Positions 26,739 to 35,352 of a DNA stretch of 64,000 bases are shown piece after piece (positions within the stretch are counted from its first letter, which is position 1; every line of letters begins with the position of its first letter). A program made the translations under genes and the position numbers. The notes beneath the pieces are model-generated. The model saw nothing but the letters and a program-made list of their open reading frames with translations, was not told where the DNA came from and ran no database searches. This DNA comes from Alphaproteobacteria bacterium (GTDB lineage Bacteria; Pseudomonadota; Alphaproteobacteria; Rhizobiales; Aestuariivirgaceae). The DNA is taken from NCBI GenBank assembly GCA_024642465.1, contig JAHEBA010000265.1:1-64000 (forward strand). Direction: 5' to 3'.

Positions 26739-27514
26739 CCACGCCGGTCCTTTCCGTCCGCCACCTGTCCAAGTCGTTCGGCGGCCTGCAGGCCGTCTCC
26801 GATGTCTCGTTTGACCTGGCCGCGGGTGAACTGCTCGCCCTGATCGGACCGAACGGTGCCGGCAAGACCACCTGCTTCAACATGCTCAACGGCCAGCTCA
26901 AGGCCGACAGTGGCGAGGTGAAGCTGAACGGCGAAAGCATCCTCGGCCTGTCTCCACGGCGCATCTGGCGCAAGGGCGTGGGCCGAACCTTCCAGATTAC
27001 CGCCACCTATGCCTCGATGACCGTGCGCGAGAACGTGCAGATGGCGCTGATCTCGAATGCGCGCCAGACCTGGAACCTGTGGTCGAGGGCGTCGGCATTG
27101 CACGTCAACAGGGCCAACGATCTGCTTGAACTGGTCGGCATGGCGGACCAGGCCGAGCGCGCCGCCGCCATCCTCGCCTATGGCGACCTGAAGCGGCTTG
27201 AGCTTGCCATTGCGCTGGCCCACGACCCGAAACTGTTGCTGATGGACGAACCTACTGCCGGCATGGCGCCCCGGGAGCGCGTCCGCCTGATGCAGCTCAC
27301 CGCCGGCATCGTCAAGGACCAGGGCATCTCGGTGCTGTTCACCGAACACGACATGGACGTGGTGTTTGCACATGCCCACCGCATCATGGTGCTCAACCGC
27401 GGCGAGCTGATTGCCTCCGGCAGCGTCGACGAGATCCGCAACGATGCCAGGGTGCAGGAAGTCTATCTGGGTGGCGGCCGCCTGTTCGAGGAAAAGGGCA
27501 AGGGCCATGGCTGA
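26735..27514 (+). CDS. Liv-type ABC importer ATPase (LivG-like)
   Basis: A 259-residue ATPase. Walker A is GPNGAGKTT, the Q-loop region follows FQITATYASMTVRENV, the signature is the degenerate AYGDLKRLELA usual for LivG proteins, Walker B is LLLMDEPTAGM, and the switch His lies in FTEHDMDVV. It energises the fused permease together with the LivF-like protein. It overlaps the permease (4 nt) and livF (8 nt), so the importer subunits are translationally coupled. Confidence 0.92.
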   Translation: MTTPVLSVRHLSKSFGGLQAVSDVSFDLAAGELLALIGPNGAGKTTCFNMLNGQLKADSGEVKLNGESILGLSPRRIWRKGVGRTFQITATYASMTVRENVQMALISNARQTWNLWSRASALHVNRANDLLELVGMADQAERAAAILAYGDLKRLELAIALAHDPKLLLMDEPTAGMAPRERVRLMQLTAGIVKDQGISVLFTEHDMDVVFAHAHRIMVLNRGELIASGSVDEIRNDARVQEVYLGGGRLFEEKGKGHG

Positions 27515-28220
27515 CCGGATGCTCGTTCTCGACAATGTAAATGCCTACTATGGCAAGGCCCACATCCTGCACGACCTGTCGTTCTCCATTGGCAAGGGCG
27601 AGGTGGTGGCGCTGCTGGGCCGCAACGGGGCCGGCAAGACCACCACCATGCGTTCGATCATGCAACTGGTGCGCCCGGCCTCCGGAACGGTGAGCTTCGA
27701 GGGCACGGACATCACTCGCTGGCCCACTCACAAGGTGGCGCGCGCCGGGCTTGGATATGTGCCCGAGGAACGCCGCATCTTCGCCGATCTGAGCGTCATG
27801 GAGAACCTCGAAGTGGGCCGCCAACCGCACCGCGACGGCTACCCGGACTGGACGGTGGAGCACATGTTCGAGCTGTTCCCCAATCTGTCCGAGAGGCGCG
27901 GCAATCGAGGCAAGCAGTTATCCGGCGGCGAACAGCAGATGCTCACTATCGCACGTACGCTGATGGGCAATCCGAAGCTGCTGTTGCTGGATGAACCGTC
28001 GGAGGGCATCGCGCCGGTTATCGTCGAGCAGATGGCCGAGACCCTGCTCGAGATCAAGGCCAAAGGGCTGACGGTGCTGCTGTCGGAGCAGAACCTGCAC
28101 TTTGCCCGCATCGTCGCCGACCGGGCGGTGATCATCGAAAGCGGCACGGCGGTGTTCGACGGGTCATTCGAAGAACTGGAAAGCCAGCAGGAGATCCGCG
28201 ACCAGTATTTGTCGGTCTAG
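27507..28220 (+). CDS. Liv-type ABC importer ATPase (LivF-like)
   Basis: A 237-residue ATPase. Walker A is GRNGAGKTTT, the signature is LSGGEQQMLTIAR, Walker B is LLLLDEPSEGI, and the switch segment is LLSEQNLHFA with Gln-Asn in place of His, as is common in LivF. The ATG at 27507 starts MADRMLVLDNVNAYYGKAHIL. It is the last gene of the operon. Its TAG shares the palindrome CTAG with the stop of the convergent creatininase gene, a 4-nt overlap, leaving no room for a private terminator. Confidence 0.92.
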   Translation: MADRMLVLDNVNAYYGKAHILHDLSFSIGKGEVVALLGRNGAGKTTTMRSIMQLVRPASGTVSFEGTDITRWPTHKVARAGLGYVPEERRIFADLSVMENLEVGRQPHRDGYPDWTVEHMFELFPNLSERRGNRGKQLSGGEQQMLTIARTLMGNPKLLLLDEPSEGIAPVIVEQMAETLLEIKAKGLTVLLSEQNLHFARIVADRAVIIESGTAVFDGSFEELESQQEIRDQYLSV

Positions 28221-29032
28221 TTCCCGCTGAACCAATCGGGCTCCAGCCGGTCCACGTCCCTGAGCAGTTCGATGAACCCGCCCGACTGGTGCGCTATCAC
28301 TGCCCGGCCCTTGTCCGCCGTTGCGGCAGCCGCATTGCCGGCAACCCCGGCGGCGTTGAGGTCATGCATCATCCAGCCGAACCGGTGCGGGCCGTAGGCG
28401 CGCAGGTGGGTCATCGAACCGGCAAGCTTCCTTTGAAGGGAACCAAAATCTTCAGCCTTTTCCATGTTCACCGAAGCAGGGCAGTGGGTCAGCATGATCG
28501 ATGTTTCGATGTCGCCGCCATGAATGCCGAAGCGGATTTCCTCGTCGCTGAACAGCCCTGCCGGCGTGCCGAACCGGGACCAGGCCGTCGCAACGCACAG
28601 CATCCCGAGTTCCGCGCGGGCGCGCATGATCACCGTGTCCACCACGGGCGTGTTGCCGCCGTGCGAGCTCACGATCACCAGCTTGCGCAGCCCGTGCGCC
28701 TTGAGGTTTGCGGCGATGGAGAACCACTTGTCGGCAAGGTCCGCAGGATCGGCCGATACGGTGCCGGGGCTGTCTCCATGTTCGGCAGACCAGCCGATTT
28801 CCTCGACCGGCAGGAACGTCACGGAAAGGTTGTCTGGCAGTTGCTCGATGCAGGCCGCAATCATGGCCCGGGCAATATCGGCGTCGGTGGAAGCGGGCAA
28901 ATGGGGCCCGTGCTGCTCGGTTGCGGCAACCGGCAACACCGCGATCCACCCACCGGTGTCCGACGCCGCGATGGCTTCAGCCGTCATGTCTGTCCACTGG
29001 GGGGCCGGTTGCACGGGCGTCTCGTCTTGCAA
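28217..29032 (-). CDS. Creatininase-family amidohydrolase
   Basis: A 271-residue metal hydrolase. Glu39 and His41 in ATEQHGPHLP, the Asp of STDAD (about 50), His of SSHGGN and Glu of HGGDIETS match the two-metal site of creatininase. The family opens cyclic amides or acts on formamides in riboflavin, mycofactocin and heterocycle pathways. Lying convergent with the heterocycle operon, it could hydrolyse a lactam or amide intermediate after ring reduction, which is inference from position. It overlaps livF by 4 nt at its 3' end. Confidence 0.85.
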   Translation of the reverse strand: MQDETPVQPAPQWTDMTAEAIAASDTGGWIAVLPVAATEQHGPHLPASTDADIARAMIAACIEQLPDNLSVTFLPVEEIGWSAEHGDSPGTVSADPADLADKWFSIAANLKAHGLRKLVIVSSHGGNTPVVDTVIMRARAELGMLCVATAWSRFGTPAGLFSDEEIRFGIHGGDIETSIMLTHCPASVNMEKAEDFGSLQRKLAGSMTHLRAYGPHRFGWMMHDLNAAGVAGNAAAATADKGRAVIAHQSGGFIELLRDVDRLEPDWFSGN

Positions 29033-29517
29033 ATGGTTCAGGACCGGCGCTGCCGATCCTGATTTGCAGTTCTAGGCCAGATCGGGCGAAAGCTCAAAGC
29101 ATTGTCGCCCATGCCTGGCGTCATTGCTGGCCGGTCTGGCCGGAAGCACTCACATTCTCGAGCGCCTTGGTCTTGCCGGCCTTGTAGTCGCCAATGCGCT
29201 TGTGCTGCACCAGGTTCAAGCCAATTGCATCTGAAACGAAGAAGAGGCGGCACCCTTGCACCGGTGCCGCCTCTTCGAGATCATCTTGCCGTGTAGCAGA
29301 GCGGCAAGACGGTCCGCGGGCTCCAATTCCCCTTGCAGGGAAGTTCGCCGTCCCGCAGGAACTTGCGATTTGTTCGACGCGGCAAGCTTAGACCGGCAAC
29401 CGTGCTGCAAAACTTAACGCGCTGTCAGCACGTGCCCGAATGCATGAATCTGGTTACGCAGCCCTGCACGCTTCCGGTAAAATCCGAACCAGTTCGCGAG
29501 ATGTTTTTGCGGCCCTC
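29033..29517. other. 485-nt gap with strong hairpin, no recognised gene
   Basis: I see no convincing protein gene. A short minus-strand frame containing GLNLVQHKRIGDYKAGKTKALE lies at about 29130-29225 but has no start or family I recognise. Minus-strand features of note are the perfect 14-bp hairpin at 29241-29276 and a second hairpin at 29288-29310 (CTTGCCG/CGGCAAG). The segment may be the 3' untranslated region of the 587-residue gene or a small RNA. Confidence 0.35.
29241..29276 (-). terminator. Strong hairpin, probable minus-strand terminator
   Basis: GAAGAGGCGGCACC (29241-29254) pairs perfectly with GGTGCCGCCTCTTC (29263-29276) around 8 nt. On the minus strand it is followed by TTCGTTTC, a weak T-run; the plus strand has none. 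It may end the transcript of the 587-residue gene, 240 nt away, or that of a small RNA. Confidence 0.55.
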
Positions 29518-31281
29518 TCAGAAGAACAGGGGTGCCCGGCCCGCATGCAGCAGCGAGCGGCCGGCATCGGCACTGCTGCCGAGTTCGATTTCGACATAGC
29601 GGCCCGGCACAGGATTTCCGAACAGCGGGTGTTCCGCGGTGGCGCTGCCTGCCAGGGTCCTGCCTGCCCGTCCGGCCTGATGACAGTTGGCCACCAGCAG
29701 CTTGCAGGCATAAAGCGGTGTGCCTTCGCTATAGGCGGGCGCGTTGGCATCCGGGACGAACACCACTGTTGTCGGCTTGTCCATGGCCTGCACGGCAGGT
29801 GTCGCGCGCAATGCCTCGATCTGGCCATTCAGCGTTGCCAGCGCCGCGCCCAGGTTGCCTGTTTCGGCGATCCTTTCGGCGATTGCCTTGCCGGCGTCCG
29901 AAAGCCGCGTTTGGGCGGCAGAATATGTCGGCGCCAAGTTGGCGAATTCGGCGTCGCCTGATGCGGCCAGCCGGAAAGCCGAGCGGGTGGTCTGGTCACG
30001 CAGCGAATGCAGATAGGCCACACGGTCGGCAAGCCTGTCGGCATCGATCTGCTTGATCGCCAGTTCGTTGGTGACAACGGCCAGCTGATGAATCGACTCA
30101 AGGCCTGCCACACTGACCGTCCTGGCGTCACCGGAACCGTTCGCGCTGGCGACAATGCTGTCCAGCCGGGCCACGTGGGCACGGGCCTGCTTGAGCAGCT
30201 TGGTCTGCTGCTTCAGCTCGGTCTCGATGCCGTCTTCGGCAACGCTGATCTGTTCTAGCGCCGCCTGCTGGTCCGCGCGGGCCGTTTCGAGGGCAGTTTC
30301 AGCGCGTGCCAGCGCGGCCTGCAGCTCCAAACGCCTGGTCTGAAGCCAGTCGAGCTGCGAAGCTGCGGCCCTGACAACCTCGTGCTGCGGGTTGAGCGTG
30401 ACCGGCACCGACCAGCTCGCCGATGACATGAAGAACGTCACCAGGCCGCCAAAGCAGACGCAGGCTGCCAGCAGCGGCGACATGCCGGCCGCTATCCAGC
30501 GGCTCTGCTGCGGTATAGCCAGTTCCTTGAGCCTGGTGGAAAGCGCCGGCGCCGCCTTTGCCGCGGCAAGCTTCGTCTTCACTTGCGAAACCGGTGCCGG
30601 CAACTTCGGCAACCGCAATACGGCCTTCCAGTTGAAAGAAGCGTCTTGCTCTTCGTCTTCCGGCGGCGCATTGCGCGCATTGCGTAAGACCAGCCGCTTC
30701 ACCTGCGGCAGAACTTCCGGTGCCGTAACCGTGGCGGCATGCATCACGACGGTCTCGACGATGTCGTTTTCCTGCACCGGCGCCTTGAGCACCTCGTGCA
30801 CGCCGTGGATTGCCACAGCCTCGGCACAGCTCTTCGGCTCCGCCAGCACAATCAGATGCTTGATGCGGTTTGCCGCGGCCAGCAGGGCGAGTTTCAACCC
30901 CCGGCTTTCGGTTGGCCGCGACTGGTCAACAACCGCGCAATCGACGTCGTGATCCTCGATGTGCGCAAGCAGGTCGTCGATCGAGCGCATGTGGCGGGTA
31001 CGAACCGGGGCACGATGGCCAGACACAATTTCGCTGGCGTCAAGCAGCGCGGCGCCGACGAATATCACCTCGATGGTGTCCCGGCGGGGCCTCGCGACGG
31101 GCTGTTCCGGCGGATTGAAGGGCTCCGGCTCGGATTTGCGCCTGGATCTGGACGGCTTGGCTTTCGCAGGCTCTTCCTCGTCTGGAGACAGCATGGCCCG
31201 AAGCCTTGCCTCGGCCTTGCGGTCGCGCTTCCACTCAGGTGGGAACTCCCATTCGTCATCGGCGAGTGCAACGGCGCTCAT
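29518..31281 (-). CDS. Membrane protein with degenerate receiver domain and coiled-coil adaptor-like region
   Basis: A 587-residue protein I cannot place in a named family. Residues 1-68 are charged and disordered. Residues about 69-180 look like a response-regulator receiver: CAVVDQSRP places Asp119 at the phosphorylation position and LKAP places Lys166 at the conserved Lys, but the N-terminal acidic pair is missing. Residues about 262-286 form one transmembrane helix. The following 300-500 region is Ala/Gln/Glu-rich heptad-like helix, and the C-terminus (GTPLYACKLLV...GRYVEIEL) resembles the barrel end of HlyD-type secretion adaptors. It may link a cytoplasmic signal to envelope secretion or assembly. 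Single minus-strand gene; no transporter adjacent. Confidence 0.55.
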   Translation of the reverse strand: MSAVALADDEWEFPPEWKRDRKAEARLRAMLSPDEEEPAKAKPSRSRRKSEPEPFNPPEQPVARPRRDTIEVIFVGAALLDASEIVSGHRAPVRTRHMRSIDDLLAHIEDHDVDCAVVDQSRPTESRGLKLALLAAANRIKHLIVLAEPKSCAEAVAIHGVHEVLKAPVQENDIVETVVMHAATVTAPEVLPQVKRLVLRNARNAPPEDEEQDASFNWKAVLRLPKLPAPVSQVKTKLAAAKAAPALSTRLKELAIPQQSRWIAAGMSPLLAACVCFGGLVTFFMSSASWSVPVTLNPQHEVVRAAASQLDWLQTRRLELQAALARAETALETARADQQAALEQISVAEDGIETELKQQTKLLKQARAHVARLDSIVASANGSGDARTVSVAGLESIHQLAVVTNELAIKQIDADRLADRVAYLHSLRDQTTRSAFRLAASGDAEFANLAPTYSAAQTRLSDAGKAIAERIAETGNLGAALATLNGQIEALRATPAVQAMDKPTTVVFVPDANAPAYSEGTPLYACKLLVANCHQAGRAGRTLAGSATAEHPLFGNPVPGRYVEIELGSSADAGRSLLHAGRAPLFF

Positions 31282-31515
31282 GCGGCGCCTCCCGGCAGCA
31301 CAATATGTACGCCGCCAACCTGATACGCAAAAACTGACATGCTGCCATTTCTCCCCGCCGGAGATCCATGGGAACGGATCAGAACCGGCAACAGCGTGAA
31401 CTCATGTGCGTCCAGATTGGGGTTAATCCTTTGCCAACGGGTAAATGCGGATTTGATTCAAACTGGAAAAGCCAGCTTGTTGGAAACGTGGTTAACCCGG
31501 TATGAAATTCAGCAC

Positions 31516-32677
31516 TCAGACGGCCAGGTCGCGGGCGATCACTTCGCGCTGGATCTCGCTGGTTCCCTCGAAAATCCGCATCACCCTGGCATCCCGGTAC
31601 AACCGCTCGATCTCGTATTCGCGCGAGTAGCCGTTGCCGCCATGCAGTTGCAGCATGCGGTCAACCACGCGCCCGCAGGTCTCCGACCCGGCAAGCTTGG
31701 CCATCGAGGCTTCCGAGCGGATCGGCACCCCCTGGTCGAGCAGGTGGGCGGCGCGAAGCATAAGCAGCCACGCCTGGTCCAGTTCGGTCCGGCAGTCGGC
31801 CAGCACGAAGCGGCTGTTCTGGAACTGGGCAATGCTCTGGCCGAATGCCTTGCGCACGCTGGCATACTCAAGGCCAAGCTGGAAGGCACGCTCGGCGATG
31901 CCGATGGACTGGGCGGCAATGGCAACTCGGCTTGGGGCAATTGCGCCAAGTCCAATGCGCAAGCCTTCACCCGGCTTGCCGATCAGGTTCGCATGCGGCA
32001 CCCGGCATCCCTCGAAGAACAGCTGGGCGGTGCCGGATGACCTCAGGCCCATCTTGTCCCCGCCCCAGCGAGAAGCCGGCCGTCCCGGCTTCCACCGCGA
32101 AGCACGACACGGCCTTGTCGTCGCCGCCTTCCCCCGGCGTCTTGGCAAACACGGTGAACACCTTGGCGTGCGAGCCGCCGGTGATCCACTGCTTCGAACC
32201 GTCAAGCACCCAACCGTCGCCATCGCGCACGGCTCGGGTCTTGATGCCTGCGGCATCCGAACCGGCGCCGGGTTCGGTCAGGGCGAATGACACAGCACCT
32301 TTTTCGCCGCGGGCTATTGGCTTCACGAAGCGCTCGCGCTGGTCCGGCGTGGCGTGACGCGCAAGAATTGCGGCTGCGAGATTGCTCGCCACCGCCACCA
32401 CGGCCACCGACGGATCGAACCGCGAGATGGCTTCGATGGACAGTGCGTACCCGACATTGTCGAGCCCCGGTCCGTCATCCTCGGCAGCCGTCTTCATCGA
32501 CATGCCGCCAAGGGCCGCCAGTTCACCGATCAGTTCGGCTGGAAACGCTGCCAAAAGGTCACGTTCGTGTGCGCCGGGCGCCAGCTGCTCCTGCGCAAAC
32601 CGCATTATCATGTCGCGAATGTCGAGGTGCTGCTGCTGAACGAACGGCCCGAACTTGGCCAGATCCGGATATGCCAC
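31516..32677 (-). pseudogene. Acyl-CoA dehydrogenase with a frameshift
   Basis: The N-terminal 60% reads in one frame (ATG at 32677; SFALTEPGAGSDAAGIKTRA, WVLDGSKQWITGGSHA) up to TAGFSLGRG. The rest continues in another frame from DKMGLRSSGTAQLFFEGCRVP to the C-terminal IFEGTSEIQREVIARDLAV, which holds the catalytic Glu. Together they make a complete enzyme of about 386 residues for alpha,beta-oxidation of an acyl-CoA thioester with FAD. The junction lies at about 32056-32066 in GTCCCCGCCCC, where one extra or two missing bases change frame. A homopolymer sequencing error is as likely as a true mutation. Divergent from the HTH regulator. Confidence 0.85.
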
Positions 32678-32831
32678 CTGTATTCCTCCCGTGGTTGGCT
32701 TTATGCCGGCATGACAGCACAGCGTTCAGGCCGCTTCCACCTGACTTATAGTGCAATCGTCACAGGTCCGGCCTTGCGATCCATTGGAAAAGATTGCAGG
32801 TTTCTGCAGGCGAAATCAGAACAGGCAACAC

Positions 32832-33710
32832 ATGCCCGGCGAGACGCATACCTATCTCACCACCAGGGAACTGGCCGACCTGCTGCGCATCAAGGAGCGC
32901 AAGGTCTACGACATGGCGGCTGCCGGAGAGGTGCCGTGTTCGCGCGCCATGGGCAAGCTGCTGTTTCCCCGCGCCGAGGTGGAAGCATGGCTTGCCGCAA
33001 GTTCTTCCGGCCCGCGGGTGGACCCAAGGCCAGCGCGTCCGCCGGTGGTGATGGGCAGCCATGACCCGCTACTCGACTGGGCGGTGCGTGAAAGCCGCTG
33101 CGGCCTTGCCACGGCATTTGACAGTTCGCTCGATGGCCTTGCCCGCTTTGCTGCCGGAGAGTGCATTGCTGCCGGTCTTCATGTGTCTGACCCGGAAGGC
33201 GGCGGCTGGAATGTTGCCAGCGTGAAGCAACAAGCCACTGGCGTTCCGGCGGTGCTGGTGGAATGGGCAAGGCGCGAGCGCGGCCTCGTGGTCGCACCGG
33301 GCTCGGCCATCAAGGGCATTGCCGATCTCGCCGGAAAGCAGTTTGCGCCGCGCCAGCCCGAGGCCGGCAGCCAGATCCTGTTCGCGCGGCTGGCAGTCGA
33401 GGCCGGGCTCGACCCGGCTGCGCTGCAGCTTACGGCTCCTGCGCGCAGCGAAACCGACGCGGTGCTGATGGTGCAAGAAGGCAAGGCCGATGCCTGCTTC
33501 GGCCTTGCGTCCATCGCGGCGCAGTTCCGTCTCGGCTTCGTGCCGCTGGCCAGCGAGCGTTATGACCTGCTGGTCGACAGGAAAGCCTGGTTCGATCCGC
33601 CGTTTCAGGCTCTGCTCGCATTTTGCGGTTCACAGGTCTTTGCCGGACGGGCGGCAGAAATGCAGGGTTACGACGTGAGCGGACGGTTCGACGTTCACTA
33701 CAATGGTTGA
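32832..33710 (+). CDS. HTH regulator with molybdate-binding-like sensor domain
   Basis: A 292-residue protein. Residues 8-57 form an excisionase/MerR-type winged helix (YLTTRELADLLRIKERKVYDMAAAGEVPC...FPRAEVEAWL). Residues from about 75 form a PBP_like domain of the periplasmic-molybdate-binding-protein type (COG1910) but without a signal peptide, so it is a cytoplasmic sensor; GSHDPLLDWAV, GLHVSDPEGGGWNV and EAGSQILFARL are its ligand-lobe elements. It probably senses an oxyanion or molybdenum-related ligand and regulates nearby genes. The TupABC importer about 3 kb away and the molybdoenzyme operon upstream are candidate targets. ATG 32832 is chosen because the preceding frame is not conserved-looking. 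Confidence 0.8.
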   Translation: MPGETHTYLTTRELADLLRIKERKVYDMAAAGEVPCSRAMGKLLFPRAEVEAWLAASSSGPRVDPRPARPPVVMGSHDPLLDWAVRESRCGLATAFDSSLDGLARFAAGECIAAGLHVSDPEGGGWNVASVKQQATGVPAVLVEWARRERGLVVAPGSAIKGIADLAGKQFAPRQPEAGSQILFARLAVEAGLDPAALQLTAPARSETDAVLMVQEGKADACFGLASIAAQFRLGFVPLASERYDLLVDRKAWFDPPFQALLAFCGSQVFAGRAAEMQGYDVSGRFDVHYNG

Positions 33711-33851
33711 GCCTGCAGTCCTCGCCTTGCGTGTTTTGTGCTCGACCTGCACGGCATAGGTGATTTAGCCTACAGGCATGCGCGTGCGGCGCATCAAACA
33801 AGAAACGTGGCCGCGACCAGCGCGAGCTGCCATCTGGGAGGAAACAGATAA

Positions 33852-34826
33852 ATGAGAAAAGTGCTTGGCTTTGCCGCGGCGCTGCTGCTTGCATCCAACA
33901 TTGCCGCCTTTGCGTTCGAACCCGGAAACACCGAGTGCATCGCACCGGCCAACCCCGGCGGTGGCTGGGACTTCACCTGCCGCCAGGTCGGCAAGGCCCT
34001 CCAGGATCTCTCGATTATTCCCGGCACCATGCAGGTCACCAACCTTGCCGGCGGCGGTGGCGGCGTGGCCTATGCCGAAGTGGTCAACAAGCGCAACGAA
34101 GACCTCAACCTGATCGTGGCGGCCTCTTCCGCCACTGCGACCCGGCTGGCCCAGGGGGCCTATCCCGGCAATGACATGACCCAGGTGCGCTGGATCGGGG
34201 CCGTGGGGGCCGACTACGGCGTGATTGCCGTGGCTAAGGATTCCCCGGTTCAGACGCTTCCCGAACTGCTCGACATGATCAAGAAGGATCCGACCTCCGT
34301 TTCGGTGGCCGGCGGATCTGCCGTCGGCGGCTGGGACCACCTGAAGGTCCTTCTGGCGGCGAAGAAGGCAGGCGTTGAAGACGTGCGCAGCATCAAGTAC
34401 GTGGCCTTCGATGGCGGCGGCGAGGCTGTCACGCAGCTGCTGGCCGGGTCGGTCCAGGCCTTCACCGGCGACGCCTCCGAAGCCAAGGGCTTCGTTGACT
34501 CAGGCGACATCCGCGTCATCTCCGTGCTCGCACCCGAGCGGCTCGAAGGTGACTTCTCGTCGTTCCCGACCGCAAAGGAGCAGGGCATTGACGTGATCGG
34601 TGCCAACTGGCGCGGCTTCTATGCGCCCGGCAACATGCCGGACGACGCCTACAACTACTGGGTCGAGTCGATCGGCAAGGTCTATGACTCGAAGGAATGG
34701 AAGGACATCATGGCCGCCAACGGACTTGCCCCGCTTAACCTGCGCGGGACCGAGTTCCAGGCCTTCGTGAAGGACTCCGTCGATTCGATCACCGAACTGT
34801 CAAAACAGATCGGCATCCTGAAGTAA
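33852..34826 (+). CDS. TTT-family transporter substrate-binding protein (TctC-like)
   Basis: A 324-residue periplasmic binding protein of the tripartite tricarboxylate transporter family. The signal peptide is MRKVLGFAAALLLASNIAAFA. The pattern IAPANPGGGWDFTCRQVGKAL and LAGGGGGVAYAEVVNKR is the TctC hallmark; the first block binds a carboxylate. GGAGGAAACAG gives a good ribosome binding site. With the two downstream membrane genes it makes a complete importer for a carboxylic acid of unknown identity. Confidence 0.92.
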   Translation: MRKVLGFAAALLLASNIAAFAFEPGNTECIAPANPGGGWDFTCRQVGKALQDLSIIPGTMQVTNLAGGGGGVAYAEVVNKRNEDLNLIVAASSATATRLAQGAYPGNDMTQVRWIGAVGADYGVIAVAKDSPVQTLPELLDMIKKDPTSVSVAGGSAVGGWDHLKVLLAAKKAGVEDVRSIKYVAFDGGGEAVTQLLAGSVQAFTGDASEAKGFVDSGDIRVISVLAPERLEGDFSSFPTAKEQGIDVIGANWRGFYAPGNMPDDAYNYWVESIGKVYDSKEWKDIMAANGLAPLNLRGTEFQAFVKDSVDSITELSKQIGILK

Positions 34827-34908
34827 CGCCTTTGCGCCTGCTACCGGCTTGCCCGATCAAAGGCAGGCCGGCAGACACCTTTCATTCAAGCGCAAGGAAA
34901 CCCGTGCG

Positions 34909-35340
34909 ATGAGCGACCGGATTCTCGGCATTGCCGCAGTGGCGCTGGCTGCGCTGTACATCTGGCGGGGCACACTGATCGAGCCGAGCTTCATGTCGGA
35001 CCCGCTCGGCCCCAAGGCTTTCCCCTTCATCATCGGTGCCGTCCTCGCGATTGCGGGCATTGCCGTCGCCGTGCGCCCGGACGAGGAGCCCGTATGGCCC
35101 GGCGCTGCCAGGCTGCTTGAGATCGCCATGGCCGTGGCCGTCATGGTGGCCTATGCCTGGGTCCTGCGCGACATCGGCTTCGTCGCTTCCACGTCGGTTG
35201 CAGCAGCCTACCTGTCCTGGCGTCTCGGCTCCCATCCGGTTGCCGCCATCATCGCCGGCATCGTTATCGCGGTCGGCATCTTTGTCGTCTTCAAGCTCAT
35301 CCTCGGCCTGTCGCTCGCGACCGGACCGTGGGGCTTCTGA
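34909..35340 (+). CDS. TTT-family transporter small membrane subunit (TctB-like)
   Basis: A 143-residue protein with four hydrophobic helices (ILGIAAVALAALYIW, AFPFIIGAVLAIAGIAVAV, LLEIAMAVAVMVAYAWVL, AAIIAGIVIAVGIFVVFKLIL). MSDPLGPKAFPFIIG is the conserved TctB segment. It is the small inner-membrane subunit, 12 nt before tctA. ATG 34909 is used; the upstream in-frame sequence lies in the intergenic gap after tctC. Confidence 0.88.
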   Translation: MSDRILGIAAVALAALYIWRGTLIEPSFMSDPLGPKAFPFIIGAVLAIAGIAVAVRPDEEPVWPGAARLLEIAMAVAVMVAYAWVLRDIGFVASTSVAAAYLSWRLGSHPVAAIIAGIVIAVGIFVVFKLILGLSLATGPWGF

Positions 35341-35352
35341 GGGGTCAGCATC

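Noticed and set aside
29130-29410. Short minus-strand frames of 64-71 codons in the 29.0-29.5 kb gap
   Set aside because: No clear start, no family resemblance I recognise, and they run through the strong hairpin, so I treat the segment as non-coding.
29277-29517. Possible 6S RNA on the minus strand
   Set aside because: It lacks the long interrupted stem with a central bubble and has none of the usual neighbours; only two local hairpins are seen.
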